Shown here piece after piece: positions 55,754-64,000 of a stretch of 64,000 bases of DNA. The stretch's first letter is position 1. Every line of letters starts with the position of its first letter. The notes under the pieces are model-generated. The model was not told where the DNA came from. It was given only the letters and a program-made list of their open reading frames with translations, and searched no databases. The stretch comes from Pedobacter aquatilis (GTDB lineage: Bacteria > Bacteroidota > Bacteroidia > Sphingobacteriales > Sphingobacteriaceae), in contig NZ_JAUFPW010000015.1 of NCBI RefSeq assembly GCF_030409415.1, positions 91,928-155,927 of the forward strand, read 5' to 3'. The translations under genes and the position numbers were made by a program.

Positions 55754-57211
55754 ATGAAAACAGAGCAAGAAAATAAAAACACGAGTAACCGCCGTGATTT
55801 TATTAAAACCAGCGCCATTGCGGCAGCTGCATTTATGATTGTACCTCGCCATGTTTTGGGCGGAAAAGGATTTTTAGCACCAAGTGATAGATTGCTTGTC
55901 GCCGGAATAGGTGCCGGCGGTAAAGGTCAGAGCGATATTGCTATGTTTGCAAAAAGTGGCAAAGCCGATATTGCATTCTTATGCGATGTTGATGATAGAC
56001 GTGCCGCAGCCAGTGTTAAAGCATTTCCGAAAGCTAAATATTATAAAGATTATCGCGAAATGCTTGATAAGGAGCATAAAAACTTCGATGCAGTTTCTGT
56101 TTCAACTCCAGACCATAGTCATGCGGTACAAGCACTTGCAGCTATGCAATTAGGTAAGCATGTTTATGTTCAAAAACCTTTAACACACGATATCCACGAA
56201 GCTCGTATTTTAACAGCTGCTGCGAAAAAATATAAGGTTGTTACACAAATGGGTAATCAAGGTGCGTCAAATGATGGCCCTCGCCAAATGAAGGAATGGT
56301 ACGAAGCTGGTTTAATCGGCGATGTACATACTGTTTACGCCTGGACCAATCGTCCGGTATGGCCACAAGGTATCCCCTGGCCTGATAAGAAAGCCGAAAT
56401 TCCTAAAGAATTAGACTGGAATTTGTGGTTAGGAACTGCTCCGGATAAAGACTACGTAGATAAACTAGTGCCTTTCAACTGGCGTGGATGGTGGGATTAC
56501 GGAACCGGTGCTTTAGGCGATATGGGTTGCCACTTAATCGAAGCTCCATTTAGCGTTTTAAACTTAAAATACGCTAAAGAAGTTGAAGCAAGTGTCGGCT
56601 CTGTTTATGTAGATGAATTTAAACGTGGTTATTTCCCTGAAAGCTGCCCTCCTTCTAGTCACGTTACTTTGAAATTCCCTAAAACGAATAAAACCAAAGG
56701 TGATGTTACGATGCATTGGATGGATGGTGGTATTCAACCTGAGCGTCCTGCCGAATTAGAGGCAAACGAAACTTTTGGTGATGGCGGTAACGGAACTTTA
56801 TTTATCGGAACTAAAGGTAAAATGATGGCTGAAACTTATAGTGCTAATCCAAAATTATTGCCACTTAGCCGAAACAAAGACATTAAAGTTCCTGAAAAAT
56901 ATGCCCGTGTAAAAGATGGTGCAAATGGACATTATGCGCAATGGGTTGATGCAGCAATAGCTGGTTATGGCAAGCAGGAAGTTAGTTCTCCTTTCGAGAT
57001 TGCTGGTCCACTTACCGAAGCACTTTTAATGGCTAATCTTGCAATAAGAAGTTTTGACATTCAAAAAACGGTTAACGGAAAAGTAACTTATCCTGGTAGA
57101 TATATGAAAATGCTTTGGGATAATGATAATATGAGAATTACTAATTTTGATGAAGCAAACCAATTCGTTAAACGTGAATACCGTAAAGGTTGGAATGAAT
57201 TAACGCTTTAA
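55754..57211 (+). CDS. Gfo/Idh/MocA family oxidoreductase, Tat-exported
   Basis: 485 aa. A twin-arginine signal (SNRRDFIKTSAIAAAAFMIVP, about 14-35) is followed by the Rossmann domain (LLVAGIGAGGKGQSDIA, CDVDDRRA) with the family lysine in VYVQKPLTHDIHEA. A large C-terminal domain has GALGDMGCHLIEAPF (likely catalytic His). Export of this family is known in Bacteroidota; the cofactor would then be carried tightly bound, as in glucose-fructose oxidoreductase. It could interconvert sugars and 3-keto sugars in the periplasm. It lies 22 bases after the cytochrome gene and ends before a terminator. Confidence 0.9.
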   Translation: MKTEQENKNTSNRRDFIKTSAIAAAAFMIVPRHVLGGKGFLAPSDRLLVAGIGAGGKGQSDIAMFAKSGKADIAFLCDVDDRRAAASVKAFPKAKYYKDYREMLDKEHKNFDAVSVSTPDHSHAVQALAAMQLGKHVYVQKPLTHDIHEARILTAAAKKYKVVTQMGNQGASNDGPRQMKEWYEAGLIGDVHTVYAWTNRPVWPQGIPWPDKKAEIPKELDWNLWLGTAPDKDYVDKLVPFNWRGWWDYGTGALGDMGCHLIEAPFSVLNLKYAKEVEASVGSVYVDEFKRGYFPESCPPSSHVTLKFPKTNKTKGDVTMHWMDGGIQPERPAELEANETFGDGGNGTLFIGTKGKMMAETYSANPKLLPLSRNKDIKVPEKYARVKDGANGHYAQWVDAAIAGYGKQEVSSPFEIAGPLTEALLMANLAIRSFDIQKTVNGKVTYPGRYMKMLWDNDNMRITNFDEANQFVKREYRKGWNELTL

Positions 57212-57236
57212 ATTCCACTAAATCATTATTACGAGG

Positions 57237-57275
57237 TATGAAGCAATCTTCTAAATTAGATTGCTTCATATTTTG
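57237..57275 (+). terminator. Terminator after the exported Gfo/Idh/MocA gene
   Basis: A 13-bp perfect stem (57237-57249 with 57258-57270) with an eight-base loop, followed by TTTTG; it separates this gene from the DUF1080 gene at 57294. Confidence 0.82.
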
Positions 57276-57293
57276 TTAACAATATTATAAAAC

Positions 57294-57974
57294 ATGAAAA
57301 AAATCTTCCTATCTGCCTTTATATTACTGGCGGTTACTCAAATATCAAACGCACAAAAGGGCTTTAAGCCGTTATTTGACGGTAAAACAACAAAAGGTTG
57401 GCATACTTACAACAAAACAATGGTTGGCAGTGCTTGGCAAGTTCAAGACGGTGCATTACATTTAGATCTTGCAACCAAAGGAAAAGATGGTGGTGGCGAT
57501 TTAGTTACCGACAAAGAATATGGCGATTTCCACTTGAAATATGATTGGAAAGTTGCTCCAAAAGCAAACAGCGGACTTATCTTCTACATCAATGAAGCAC
57601 CAAAATATGGCGCTACTTATTCAACAGGATTAGAAATGCAAGTAATTGATAACGATGGACATCCTGATGGTAAAATCACCAAACACCGTGCAGGCGACCT
57701 TTACGATTTAGTAAAAAGCTCGTCAGAACCTGTAAAACCCGTTGGCGAATGGAATAAAGCAGAAATCATCAGCAAAAAAGGAAATTTAACATTGATTTTA
57801 AACGGTGTTGAAGTTGTTAAAACTACGCTATGGGATGAAAACTGGAAAAACCTTATCGCAGGAAGCAAGTTTGCAACCTGGAAAGATTGGGGTACTTTCA
57901 AAACCGGAAAAATCGCTTTGCAAGATCATGGAGATGAAGTATGGTACAAAAACATCTTAATTAAAGAGTTATAA
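57294..57974 (+). CDS. DUF1080 protein (3-keto-disaccharide hydrolase family)
   Basis: 226 aa. Signal peptide ends NAQ (about residue 20). The single domain opens FKPLFDGKTTKGWHTYNK, the typical start of PF06439, and continues with a concanavalin-like sandwich: DGGGDLVTDKEYGDFHLKYDWKVAPKANSGLIF, LEMQVIDNDGHPDGK, GEWNKAEIISKKGNLTLILNG, ending WYKNILIKEL. The family includes enzymes that cleave 3-keto-glycosides. With a C3-oxidising flavoprotein upstream, it is the best candidate for the glycosidic-bond-breaking step, acting in the periplasm. Confidence 0.88.
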   Translation: MKKIFLSAFILLAVTQISNAQKGFKPLFDGKTTKGWHTYNKTMVGSAWQVQDGALHLDLATKGKDGGGDLVTDKEYGDFHLKYDWKVAPKANSGLIFYINEAPKYGATYSTGLEMQVIDNDGHPDGKITKHRAGDLYDLVKSSSEPVKPVGEWNKAEIISKKGNLTLILNGVEVVKTTLWDENWKNLIAGSKFATWKDWGTFKTGKIALQDHGDEVWYKNILIKEL

Positions 57975-58098
57975 AGTATAGATGATGTAAGAGGGAAAGT
58001 GTATAATGTGAATTATCAAAACCTCTTAAATTATCCATTTTTAATCATCCATATTACATTTATTTACAACCTAATTATATATAAAACCAAATAAACTA

Positions 58099-59322
58099 AT
58101 GAACAGCACTACTCGCTTCAAACTCTCTTTCATGATGTTCCTGGAATTTTTTATCTGGGGCGCATGGTTTGTTACTATGGGAACTTTCCTTGGTAAAAAC
58201 CTATTATCGAACGATGTACAGATTGGTTCAGCATACAGTACTCAATCTTTAGGGGCAATAATAGCTCCCTTTTTAATCGGTCTAATTGCTGATAAATTCT
58301 TTTCTGCCCAAAAAGTATTAGGTGTTTTGCATCTAGTTGGAGGTGTTCTTCTCTGGGTTGCTGGAACATCGCTAAACTTTGATGCATTTTTCCCATTCAT
58401 ACTTGGTTACATGATTGCATTTATGCCCACTCTAGCATTGGTAAATTCAATTTCCTTCAAGCAACTAAAAGATCCAGGTAAGGAATTTCCTTCTATACGG
58501 GTTTTTGGAACCATTGGATGGATTGTTGCTGGAATTGTTATCGGATGGCTAAATTGGGAACAGAGTGGAAATTTAATTTTAACCTTCAAAATGGCTTCCA
58601 TTGCTTCGATAATATTAGGTGCATTTAGTTTTTTCCTTCCAAATACGCCACCGGTAAAAAAAGGAGAGAAAACATCTATTGGTGATATTTTGGGTTTAGA
58701 TGCAATTGGTTTGTTAAAGAATAAATCATATTTACTATTTTTTATAGCTTCTGTTGCTATTTGTATACCATTAGCCTTTTATTATAATTTCACCAATCCT
58801 TTTCTAAACGAGGTTGGAATGAAAAAAGCTGCTGGAATTCAGTCTTTAGGTCAAGTATCAGAAACCTTGTTTATGTTGCTAATGCCATTATTCTTTTCTC
58901 GTTTAGGAGTTAAAAAAATGCTGGCCATTGGTATGTTCGCTTGGGTTGTAAGGTACTTATTTTTTGCTTTTGGAAATGCCGACACCAATTATTGGATGTT
59001 AATTGGAGGAATTGTTCTTCATGGAATTTGTTACGATTTCTTCTTTGTTACAGGTCAAATTTATACGGACAGATTAGCTGGAGAAAAATTCAAAAGCGCA
59101 GCGCAAGGGTTTATTACATTAGCCACATACGGCGTTGGGATGCTTATTGGTTCAATAATTTCTGGAATGGTTGTTAATAAATATGTTTCAAATGGCTTAC
59201 ACGATTGGCACTCAATCTGGTTAATTCCAGCCGGTATTGCTGGTGCAGTTGCACTATTATTTATACTATTTTTTAAAGATAATAATTCTTCCAAAGCAGA
59301 AATAGAAACTTCAGCTCGCTAA
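58099..59322 (+). CDS. MFS transporter, nucleoside:H+ symporter (NupG) type
   Basis: 407 aa with about 12 membrane helices. The start RFKLSFMMFLEFFIWGAWFVTMGTFLGK and the segments FIADK-like GLIADKFFSAQK and VRYLFFAFGN are those of the NupG/XapB-like group often found in Bacteroidota sugar clusters. It probably imports a monosaccharide, keto sugar or nucleoside across the inner membrane. Its place between the DUF1080 gene and two TIM-barrel genes suggests uptake of the periplasmic pathway product. A copy of the atccatattacat word (58047-58059) lies in its upstream gap. Confidence 0.87.
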   Translation: MNSTTRFKLSFMMFLEFFIWGAWFVTMGTFLGKNLLSNDVQIGSAYSTQSLGAIIAPFLIGLIADKFFSAQKVLGVLHLVGGVLLWVAGTSLNFDAFFPFILGYMIAFMPTLALVNSISFKQLKDPGKEFPSIRVFGTIGWIVAGIVIGWLNWEQSGNLILTFKMASIASIILGAFSFFLPNTPPVKKGEKTSIGDILGLDAIGLLKNKSYLLFFIASVAICIPLAFYYNFTNPFLNEVGMKKAAGIQSLGQVSETLFMLLMPLFFSRLGVKKMLAIGMFAWVVRYLFFAFGNADTNYWMLIGGIVLHGICYDFFFVTGQIYTDRLAGEKFKSAAQGFITLATYGVGMLIGSIISGMVVNKYVSNGLHDWHSIWLIPAGIAGAVALLFILFFKDNNSSKAEIETSAR

Positions 59323-59353
59323 TAATTACGGCTTCTGGCCTATTTTTAAATTC

Positions 59354-59382
59354 GCTAATAAGTGAAAAAAACATTTATTAGC
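59354..59382 (+). repeat. Hairpin shortly before the first tandem TIM-barrel gene
   Basis: gctaataa (59354-59361) pairs with ttattagc (59375-59382), extendable to 10 of 11 bases; no T-run follows. It ends 13 bases before the ATG at 59396, where it could influence translation or mRNA stability. Confidence 0.5.
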
Positions 59383-59395
59383 AAAAACTCAAATT

Positions 59396-60268
59396 ATGAT
59401 ATCAAGAAGAAGTTTTATCCTAAATAGCAGCTTAGCTGCAGCGGCAGCGTTATTGGTGCCATCATTTGCCTGCATGGCAGATAAAAAAAATATTGGTTTA
59501 CAATTGTATACGCTTAGGGATGAGCTTCCGAAAGACGTTAAAGGAACTTTAGAAAAAGTAGCAAAAGCAGGCTTTACCGAGGTTGAAACTTATGGATTTT
59601 CAATTAAAGATCAGTTTTGGGGCTTAACCCCAGCTGATTTAAAGAAAATTTTGGACGATAACGGTCTAAAAGCAGTTAGCGGGCACTTTGGTTTAGGCTC
59701 ATATTTGACTGATGGTAATACTGACGAATTAAAAGCAGCAATCGTTGCAGCTAAAGCACTTGGAATGGGTTATGTAACTATCCCATGGTTAGATACTTCA
59801 ATCAGGAAAAATGCTGAAGATTATAAGAACCTTGCTCTAAAAATAAATGAAGCTGGTAAAATGTGCAAAGCAGACGGTATTAAGTTGGCATATCATAACC
59901 ACGATTTTGAATTCGAGAAACAAGGCGATACAACAGGCTACGAAATACTACTTAACAATACCGAAAAGGATCTGGTAGATTTTGAATTGGATTTATACTG
60001 GGTAGTACGGTCAGGCAACGACCCTAAGAAATTGTTTACCGCAAACCCTGGTCGTTTCCCAATGTGGCACGTTAAAGATATGGACAAGGCAAATCCGGCT
60101 TTAAATGCTGAAGTTGGAACAGGTTCAATTAATTTCAAGGCAATTTTTGCTGAAGCCAAATTATCAGGCATGAAGCACTTTTTTGTTGAACATGAAACCA
60201 ATTACAAACCAAATCCTATTGGTTCAATCACCGCAAGCTGTAGCTATATCAAAAAGGAATTAATTTAA
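59396..60268 (+). CDS. Tat-exported TIM-barrel sugar isomerase/lyase-like protein (tandem copy 1)
   Basis: 290 aa. Twin-arginine signal SRRSFILNSSLAAAAALLVP. The barrel shows KNIGLQLYTLRDELP, VSGHFGLGSYL, LAYHNHDFEFEKQGDTTGYE, VDFELDLYWVVRSGND, MWHVKDMDKANP and KHFFVEHETNY, with metal-binding type Glu, His and Asp residues. It is very similar along its whole length to the next gene (60280) and more distantly to 49547. In this context it may isomerise or cleave a 3-keto sugar derivative in the periplasm. It starts 73 bp after the MFS gene. Confidence 0.86.
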   Translation: MISRRSFILNSSLAAAAALLVPSFACMADKKNIGLQLYTLRDELPKDVKGTLEKVAKAGFTEVETYGFSIKDQFWGLTPADLKKILDDNGLKAVSGHFGLGSYLTDGNTDELKAAIVAAKALGMGYVTIPWLDTSIRKNAEDYKNLALKINEAGKMCKADGIKLAYHNHDFEFEKQGDTTGYEILLNNTEKDLVDFELDLYWVVRSGNDPKKLFTANPGRFPMWHVKDMDKANPALNAEVGTGSINFKAIFAEAKLSGMKHFFVEHETNYKPNPIGSITASCSYIKKELI

Positions 60269-60279
60269 TTAACCCTCAA

Positions 60280-61149
60280 ATGAATTCAAGAAGAACATTT
60301 ATTAAGCAAGCAGGTTTAGCTGCCGGAGCAGCTCTACTCCTACCATCTTTTGCATTTGATAAGGCTACCAAAAATGTTGGTTTGCAATTATACTCTTTGA
60401 GAAAAGAATTGCCATCTGATGTTAAAGGTGTGATTGAAAAAGTTGCCCAGGCGGGTTATAAAGAGGTGGAAACCTATGGTTTTTCTAACGGAAAATTCTG
60501 GGGTTTAACACCTAAAGAGTTTTTAAAATTATTAAAAGATAATGGTTTAAAAGCACCGAGTGGCCACTATGGAATGGATGATTTCATGAAAACCGGAAGC
60601 ACTGATAAGCTTAAAGCAGACATAGATTCAGCTGCAGCTATCGGAGGTAATTATTTTACCATCGCTGGCGCTCATGTAGATGTAAGCAAAGGTGCAGATG
60701 GATTCAAAAAAACTGCTGATGGTTTTAATAAAGTTGCAGAAATTGCAAAAGCTTCTGGTTTAAAATTTGCTTACCACAACCACGATTTCGAATTTAAAAA
60801 GTTAGGCGATACCACAGGATATGATATTTATCTAACCGATACAGATAAGGAACTGGTAAATTTTGAATTGGATTTATATTGGGCTGTTCGTTCAGGCAAC
60901 AACCCATTAGATTTGTTTAAAAAATATCCAGGTCGTTTCCCAATGTGGCATGTAAAGGATATGGATAAAGCCAAGCCAGAATGGAATACTGAAATTGGTA
61001 AAGGCTCAATTGATTTTAAATCTATTTTCGCCGAAGCAAAGCTTTCAGGAATGAAACATTTTTTTGTAGAACACGAAACAAATTATAATCCTACACCAAT
61101 CGATTCAATAAAAACAAGTTACGATTATATTAAAGCGAATTTGATATAG
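60280..61149 (+). CDS. Tat-exported TIM-barrel sugar isomerase/lyase-like protein (tandem copy 2)
   Basis: 289 aa, starting 11 bases after the stop of its near twin. It has Tat signal SRRTFIKQAGLAAGAALLLP, then KNVGLQLYSLRKELP, APSGHYGMDDFM, FAYHNHDFEFKKLGDTTGYD, VNFELDLYWAVRSGNN, MWHVKDMDKAKP and KHFFVEHETNY. All putative metal-binding positions of copy 1 are kept. The pair looks like a local duplication, perhaps to handle two anomers or aglycones. It is the last gene of the oxidative sugar module and converges on the lamin-tail gene. Confidence 0.86.
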   Translation: MNSRRTFIKQAGLAAGAALLLPSFAFDKATKNVGLQLYSLRKELPSDVKGVIEKVAQAGYKEVETYGFSNGKFWGLTPKEFLKLLKDNGLKAPSGHYGMDDFMKTGSTDKLKADIDSAAAIGGNYFTIAGAHVDVSKGADGFKKTADGFNKVAEIAKASGLKFAYHNHDFEFKKLGDTTGYDIYLTDTDKELVNFELDLYWAVRSGNNPLDLFKKYPGRFPMWHVKDMDKAKPEWNTEIGKGSIDFKSIFAEAKLSGMKHFFVEHETNYNPTPIDSIKTSYDYIKANLI

Positions 61150-61156
61150 CTTCGTT

Positions 61157-61299
61157 CGTCATTTCGACCAAAGCGCAGCGAAGTGGAGAAATCTTTAAAC
61201 TCAATAACATTTATAGATTTCTCCACTATTAAACTTCGGAATTCTATTTAGGCATTCGTTACAACTTTCAAAGATTTCTCGGCTTCGCTCGAAATGACG
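61157..61299. repeat. Compound palindromic intergenic repeat
   Basis: An outer 11-bp inverted repeat (61157-61167 with 61289-61299, CGTCATTTCGA form) encloses an inner 13-bp one (61182-61194 with 61215-61227, agtggagaaatct form). This pattern resembles a widespread REP-like palindrome of Bacteroidota. It fills the gap between two convergent genes and may also act as their terminator. Confidence 0.75.
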
Positions 61300-61328
61300 A
61301 CTTAGTTTACATTTCAAGCACAGAAAAT

Positions 61329-63939
61329 CTAATTTAGTTTTCCTGCCAAAACACAAGCATTTTTAAATCGTTTTGTGTTTCCTCTCAAATCGAAAACCTC
61401 AAATACAACAACGTAAATTCCGATTTTGGCTAAACTTCCATTATCATCCATACCATCCCAATTTATCAGTCCTGACGTGCCAATCGTTTGATTTTTCAAT
61501 AGCTTTTTCACCAAAATACCTTTATCTGAGTAAATATTAATGGTTGCCAAACTCGAATTTTCAGCAAATTGATATTCCAAAGTTAAAGCATCTTCAAAAC
61601 CATCACCATCAGGGGAAAATGTTTTATTTTTTAAGGCAACGAAGTTTTCATTACCTGACGATGTTACAGAGTTTTTATAGGTTGGCGTTGCAAAACCAAC
61701 AGTTGCGGCTGCCGATTTAAAATTACCAGGTTCATTTGCATCAACAGAAAAAGAAACCCGTTCAATTGAAATGCCATCTTCATCCTGAATTAGCGGGTGA
61801 TAAATTTTAGCATCATAATTCAACCTATCAATAGGTAAATTACCACTCAAAAGAATTACCGAGCCTTTATCGTTATTGTAAGCTGGCATGGAAGCCAATT
61901 GAACAAAATTGTCTGGATTTAGAACGCCATAATTGGCTTTTACATTCGATGGATTTATACTAAGCATCCAATAGGTTGATGGATTTAGCAGCAAACTTTT
62001 GCTTGTTATTAATTTGATACTTGAAATAGCTCCTTTACTATCTACGTTGGCAATTTGTAAATCTTTTAAATCTAATGCTTGATTCGTATTGTTGTAAATT
62101 TCTACAAAATCAACTCCATTGGCTTTCGGGTTAAACAAAACTTCTGAAATTAAAATATCATTTTTCTCAATCTTCTTTGCTAAGAACAACTTAGCAGTAT
62201 TTGCAGCAGAGCTGATTAAATTTCCAGCACAGTCTGTTATATTTTGTGTAGTTAATGTATTTTCAATTCCTCTGGTAAAAGGTGCAGAAAATTGAATATT
62301 AACAATATTGAAGTTTGGCGATTGAACAACAACGGACTTGGGACTGCCCACGCCATTATTTATTACATAATTAGAAAAAATACTGGCCGATAAACTATCT
62401 ACACTTTTAGAAAATTCTATTTGCACAGTTACACTATCGATTATATTTGCCGCTAATAATTTTGGAATTTCAATGCTTATTTGTGTTTTATAAACAGAAT
62501 TTTGTTTTCCTGGTGTGCCACCGGAAACATCATTAGAAGCTACCCAATTTTGAATGCCTTTACAAACGCTTTTAGGGTCAACCAACTCTAAACTAAAACC
62601 ACCGTTTCTCTTGGTATCATCCTTTATACCAAGTATCACTATAAGCAACTTTATCAATTATTTTGCCTGAATTATCCGTCAAAGTCAATATATCTTTATC
62701 GTTATTTGAACTCGGCCAAGGCGATAATCCAATGGTTTTACCGAAGGACTTAAACAATTGTTCATCCGCTTTTGCGGTAAGAATTAAATATTGATTTGGC
62801 TTAATGGTATCCGTTAAAAAAGTATAGGTTGAAGTTTGGTCGGCATATTTCCAGCCTTGCGTTAAAATGTATTCATCGGTTGTATTCCAAATCTCTATAA
62901 ATTCCTTTTGTGGTAAAGATGGACTTCCTGTTGGATTTGCAAAAATCTCGTTAATTACAACATCACCATATTTTGGAATGTATGGTTTAATGTAAATAAA
63001 TTCATAGCGACTATTAGATAAAATCGCATTGCCCTTTTTATCTTTAACATTATTTACAAGCAAGTTGTAATTTCCTGACATAAATTCGTTTGCGAATGTT
63101 AAACGATAAACATTTGCTGAGTTTGTGGCTTCAATCGTAAGCGGTGTATTAAAACCGTTTGATAAATTGTAATTACTTAAAGCAAGGGCAGAATTTATAT
63201 CCAATGCTTCAGAAAAAGTAACATCTAAAGCCGTTGAATTCACTACAGCAATCCCAGTCAAACTTGGTGGAGTTACATCAGGAACTATATCGTCAATCTT
63301 AAAATCATCAAAAACATATTGATTATACCTTGAAGCCGTTGCATATTTACAATAAACGCCAGCAAATTCTGAAGTCTTAAAAGTATTGTCAATTACCGTT
63401 CCTTCCAGATTAAAGTTGTTTCCACCAGTAATATCTGTAAACAAATTCCATTTGCCCAACGCATCTCTGGTTACCTTAACTTTAGCCATAAAAAGATTAG
63501 CGTTTGCCCTAATTTTCTGCGGTCCGTTTATAATTTTTGTTGTTGAAGTACCCGTTTGACGATACAAATGAAAACCATCATTAACGCCTGTTTCACCGAT
63601 TTGGATAAAATATCCATTTAAACTTCCTTCGAGGTTTTCCTTATCAGAAGTTAAATAAATACGCACAAAATTAGTTGATGTGGGATTGAAATTTAGCTGA
63701 ACAAAGAACTCCCAACTTGTTTCTAAACTTAATTTATATGCTGTAGACAAAAAAATGGTTTGAGATGCTACTTGCTGCCCGATAGATTGCAACTGCTTTT
63801 GTGCATTAACCTGAAAATAAGCTAAATCGCCCCTCCAAGGTGGATTTTTGGAGAAATCACCATCATCAAATGAATCGAAAACTTGGGAAAATGCAATTTT
63901 ACTGAATAACAATAGGGATATAAGCAGAATTTTCTTCAT
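61329..63939 (-). pseudogene. Lamin-tail-domain secreted protein interrupted by a frameshift
   Basis: The first frame begins at ATG 63939 with signal peptide MKKILLISLLLFSKIAFSQ, contains Ig-like regions and a lamin tail domain (YGDVVINEIFANPTG, LPQKEFIEIWNTTDEY), and stops at 62617 after SDTWYKG. The second frame takes over at once with DDTKRNGGFSLELVDP, a further Ig-like region, a second lamin tail (NDILISEVLFNPKANGVDFVEIYN) and a FlgD/CHU_C-like end (FSPDGDGFEDALTLEY) to 61329. A +1 change at AAAGGATG (about 62619-62625) would join them into about 870 residues; one G too many would explain it. Function unknown, probably surface or matrix. Confidence 0.85.
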
Positions 63940-63986
63940 ATTTGGCTTATATCAATGTTTAATAAATATAATAATTAAAATTTAAA

Positions 63987-64000
63987 ATGAAAGTAGCAGT
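63987..64000 (+). CDS. First codons of a further gene (runs off the window)
   Basis: ATG at 63987 opens MKVA and reaches the window end. It is divergent from the lamin-tail gene and preceded by an AT-rich gap. The beginning fits many proteins with an N-terminal Rossmann fold, for example aspartate-semialdehyde dehydrogenase, but five codons are not enough to name it. Confidence 0.3.

Noticed and set aside
61329..63939. Two separate adjacent lamin-tail genes
   Set aside because: The second frame lacks a signal peptide and a plausible start, and the two halves together complete one lamin tail domain.

Overview
The window looks like chromosomal DNA of a soil or freshwater Bacteroidota close to Pedobacter (Sphingobacteriaceae). 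The evidence is low GC, TAnnTTTG-type promoters, SusC/SusD pairs, FecR/ECF/TonB-receptor signalling, GLPGLI and DUF4221 families, and many Tat- or lipobox-exported enzymes. No rRNA, tRNA, CRISPR array, phage or insertion sequence was recognised. Placement is from family content and style only.

Layout. 1-2439: end of an OmpR-type response regulator, its histidine kinase and a small lipoprotein. 2442-14764: mostly housekeeping genes (RluA-type pseudouridine synthase, panB, carA, an ABC-2 exporter pair, a pheS / Rieske-like lipoprotein / TetR operon, kbl, a DUF5686 outer-membrane protein, trhO). 14896-38198: a large polysaccharide utilisation locus. A SusR-like three-Y/LuxR membrane regulator is followed by two paralogous SusC-SusD-LamG sets, two glycoamylase-domain (GH144-type) enzymes, a GxxExxY gene framed by inverted repeats, a GH43-like protein with a discoidin domain, a GH3 beta-glucosidase and a secreted esterase. 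The paired GH144-type enzymes plus GH3 point to beta-1,2-glucan as the likely substrate (inference). 38230-42498: a minus-strand GLPGLI/TonB-receptor cluster that looks damaged, with two genes out of frame by one base and a third lacking its front. 42707-44494: yebC and NAD-dependent threonine dehydrogenase, the metabolic partner of kbl. 44687-49494: ECF sigma factor, FecR anti-sigma factor and a TonB-dependent transducer. 49547-61149: an oxidative sugar module with a GMC flavoprotein plus its Tat-exported small subunit, cytochrome c, two Gfo/Idh/MocA oxidoreductases, four TIM-barrel isomerase/lyase-like proteins (three Tat-exported), a DUF1080 (3-keto-disaccharide hydrolase family) protein and a nucleoside-type MFS permease. 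61329-63939: a lamin-tail secreted protein split by a frameshift, then the first codons of a further gene.

How it works together. In the PUL, surface lipoproteins and SusCD would bind and import glucan fragments, periplasmic GH144 and GH3 enzymes would release glucose, and the three-Y regulator would sense oligosaccharide. The two susC genes share a multi-block upstream region with almost identical spacing, so they are probably co-regulated. The downstream module has the parts expected for 3-keto-glycoside catabolism: C3 oxidation of a glycoside by the flavoprotein with electrons passed to cytochrome c, cleavage of the 3-keto-glycoside by TIM-barrel and DUF1080 proteins, and reduction of the 3-keto sugar by Gfo/Idh/MocA enzymes. 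This is the most interesting system in the window.

Three genes are interrupted by single-base frame changes in or next to short homopolymers (near 40722, 42022 and 62621). They may be real lesions, recoding sites or assembly errors; sequence alone cannot decide.
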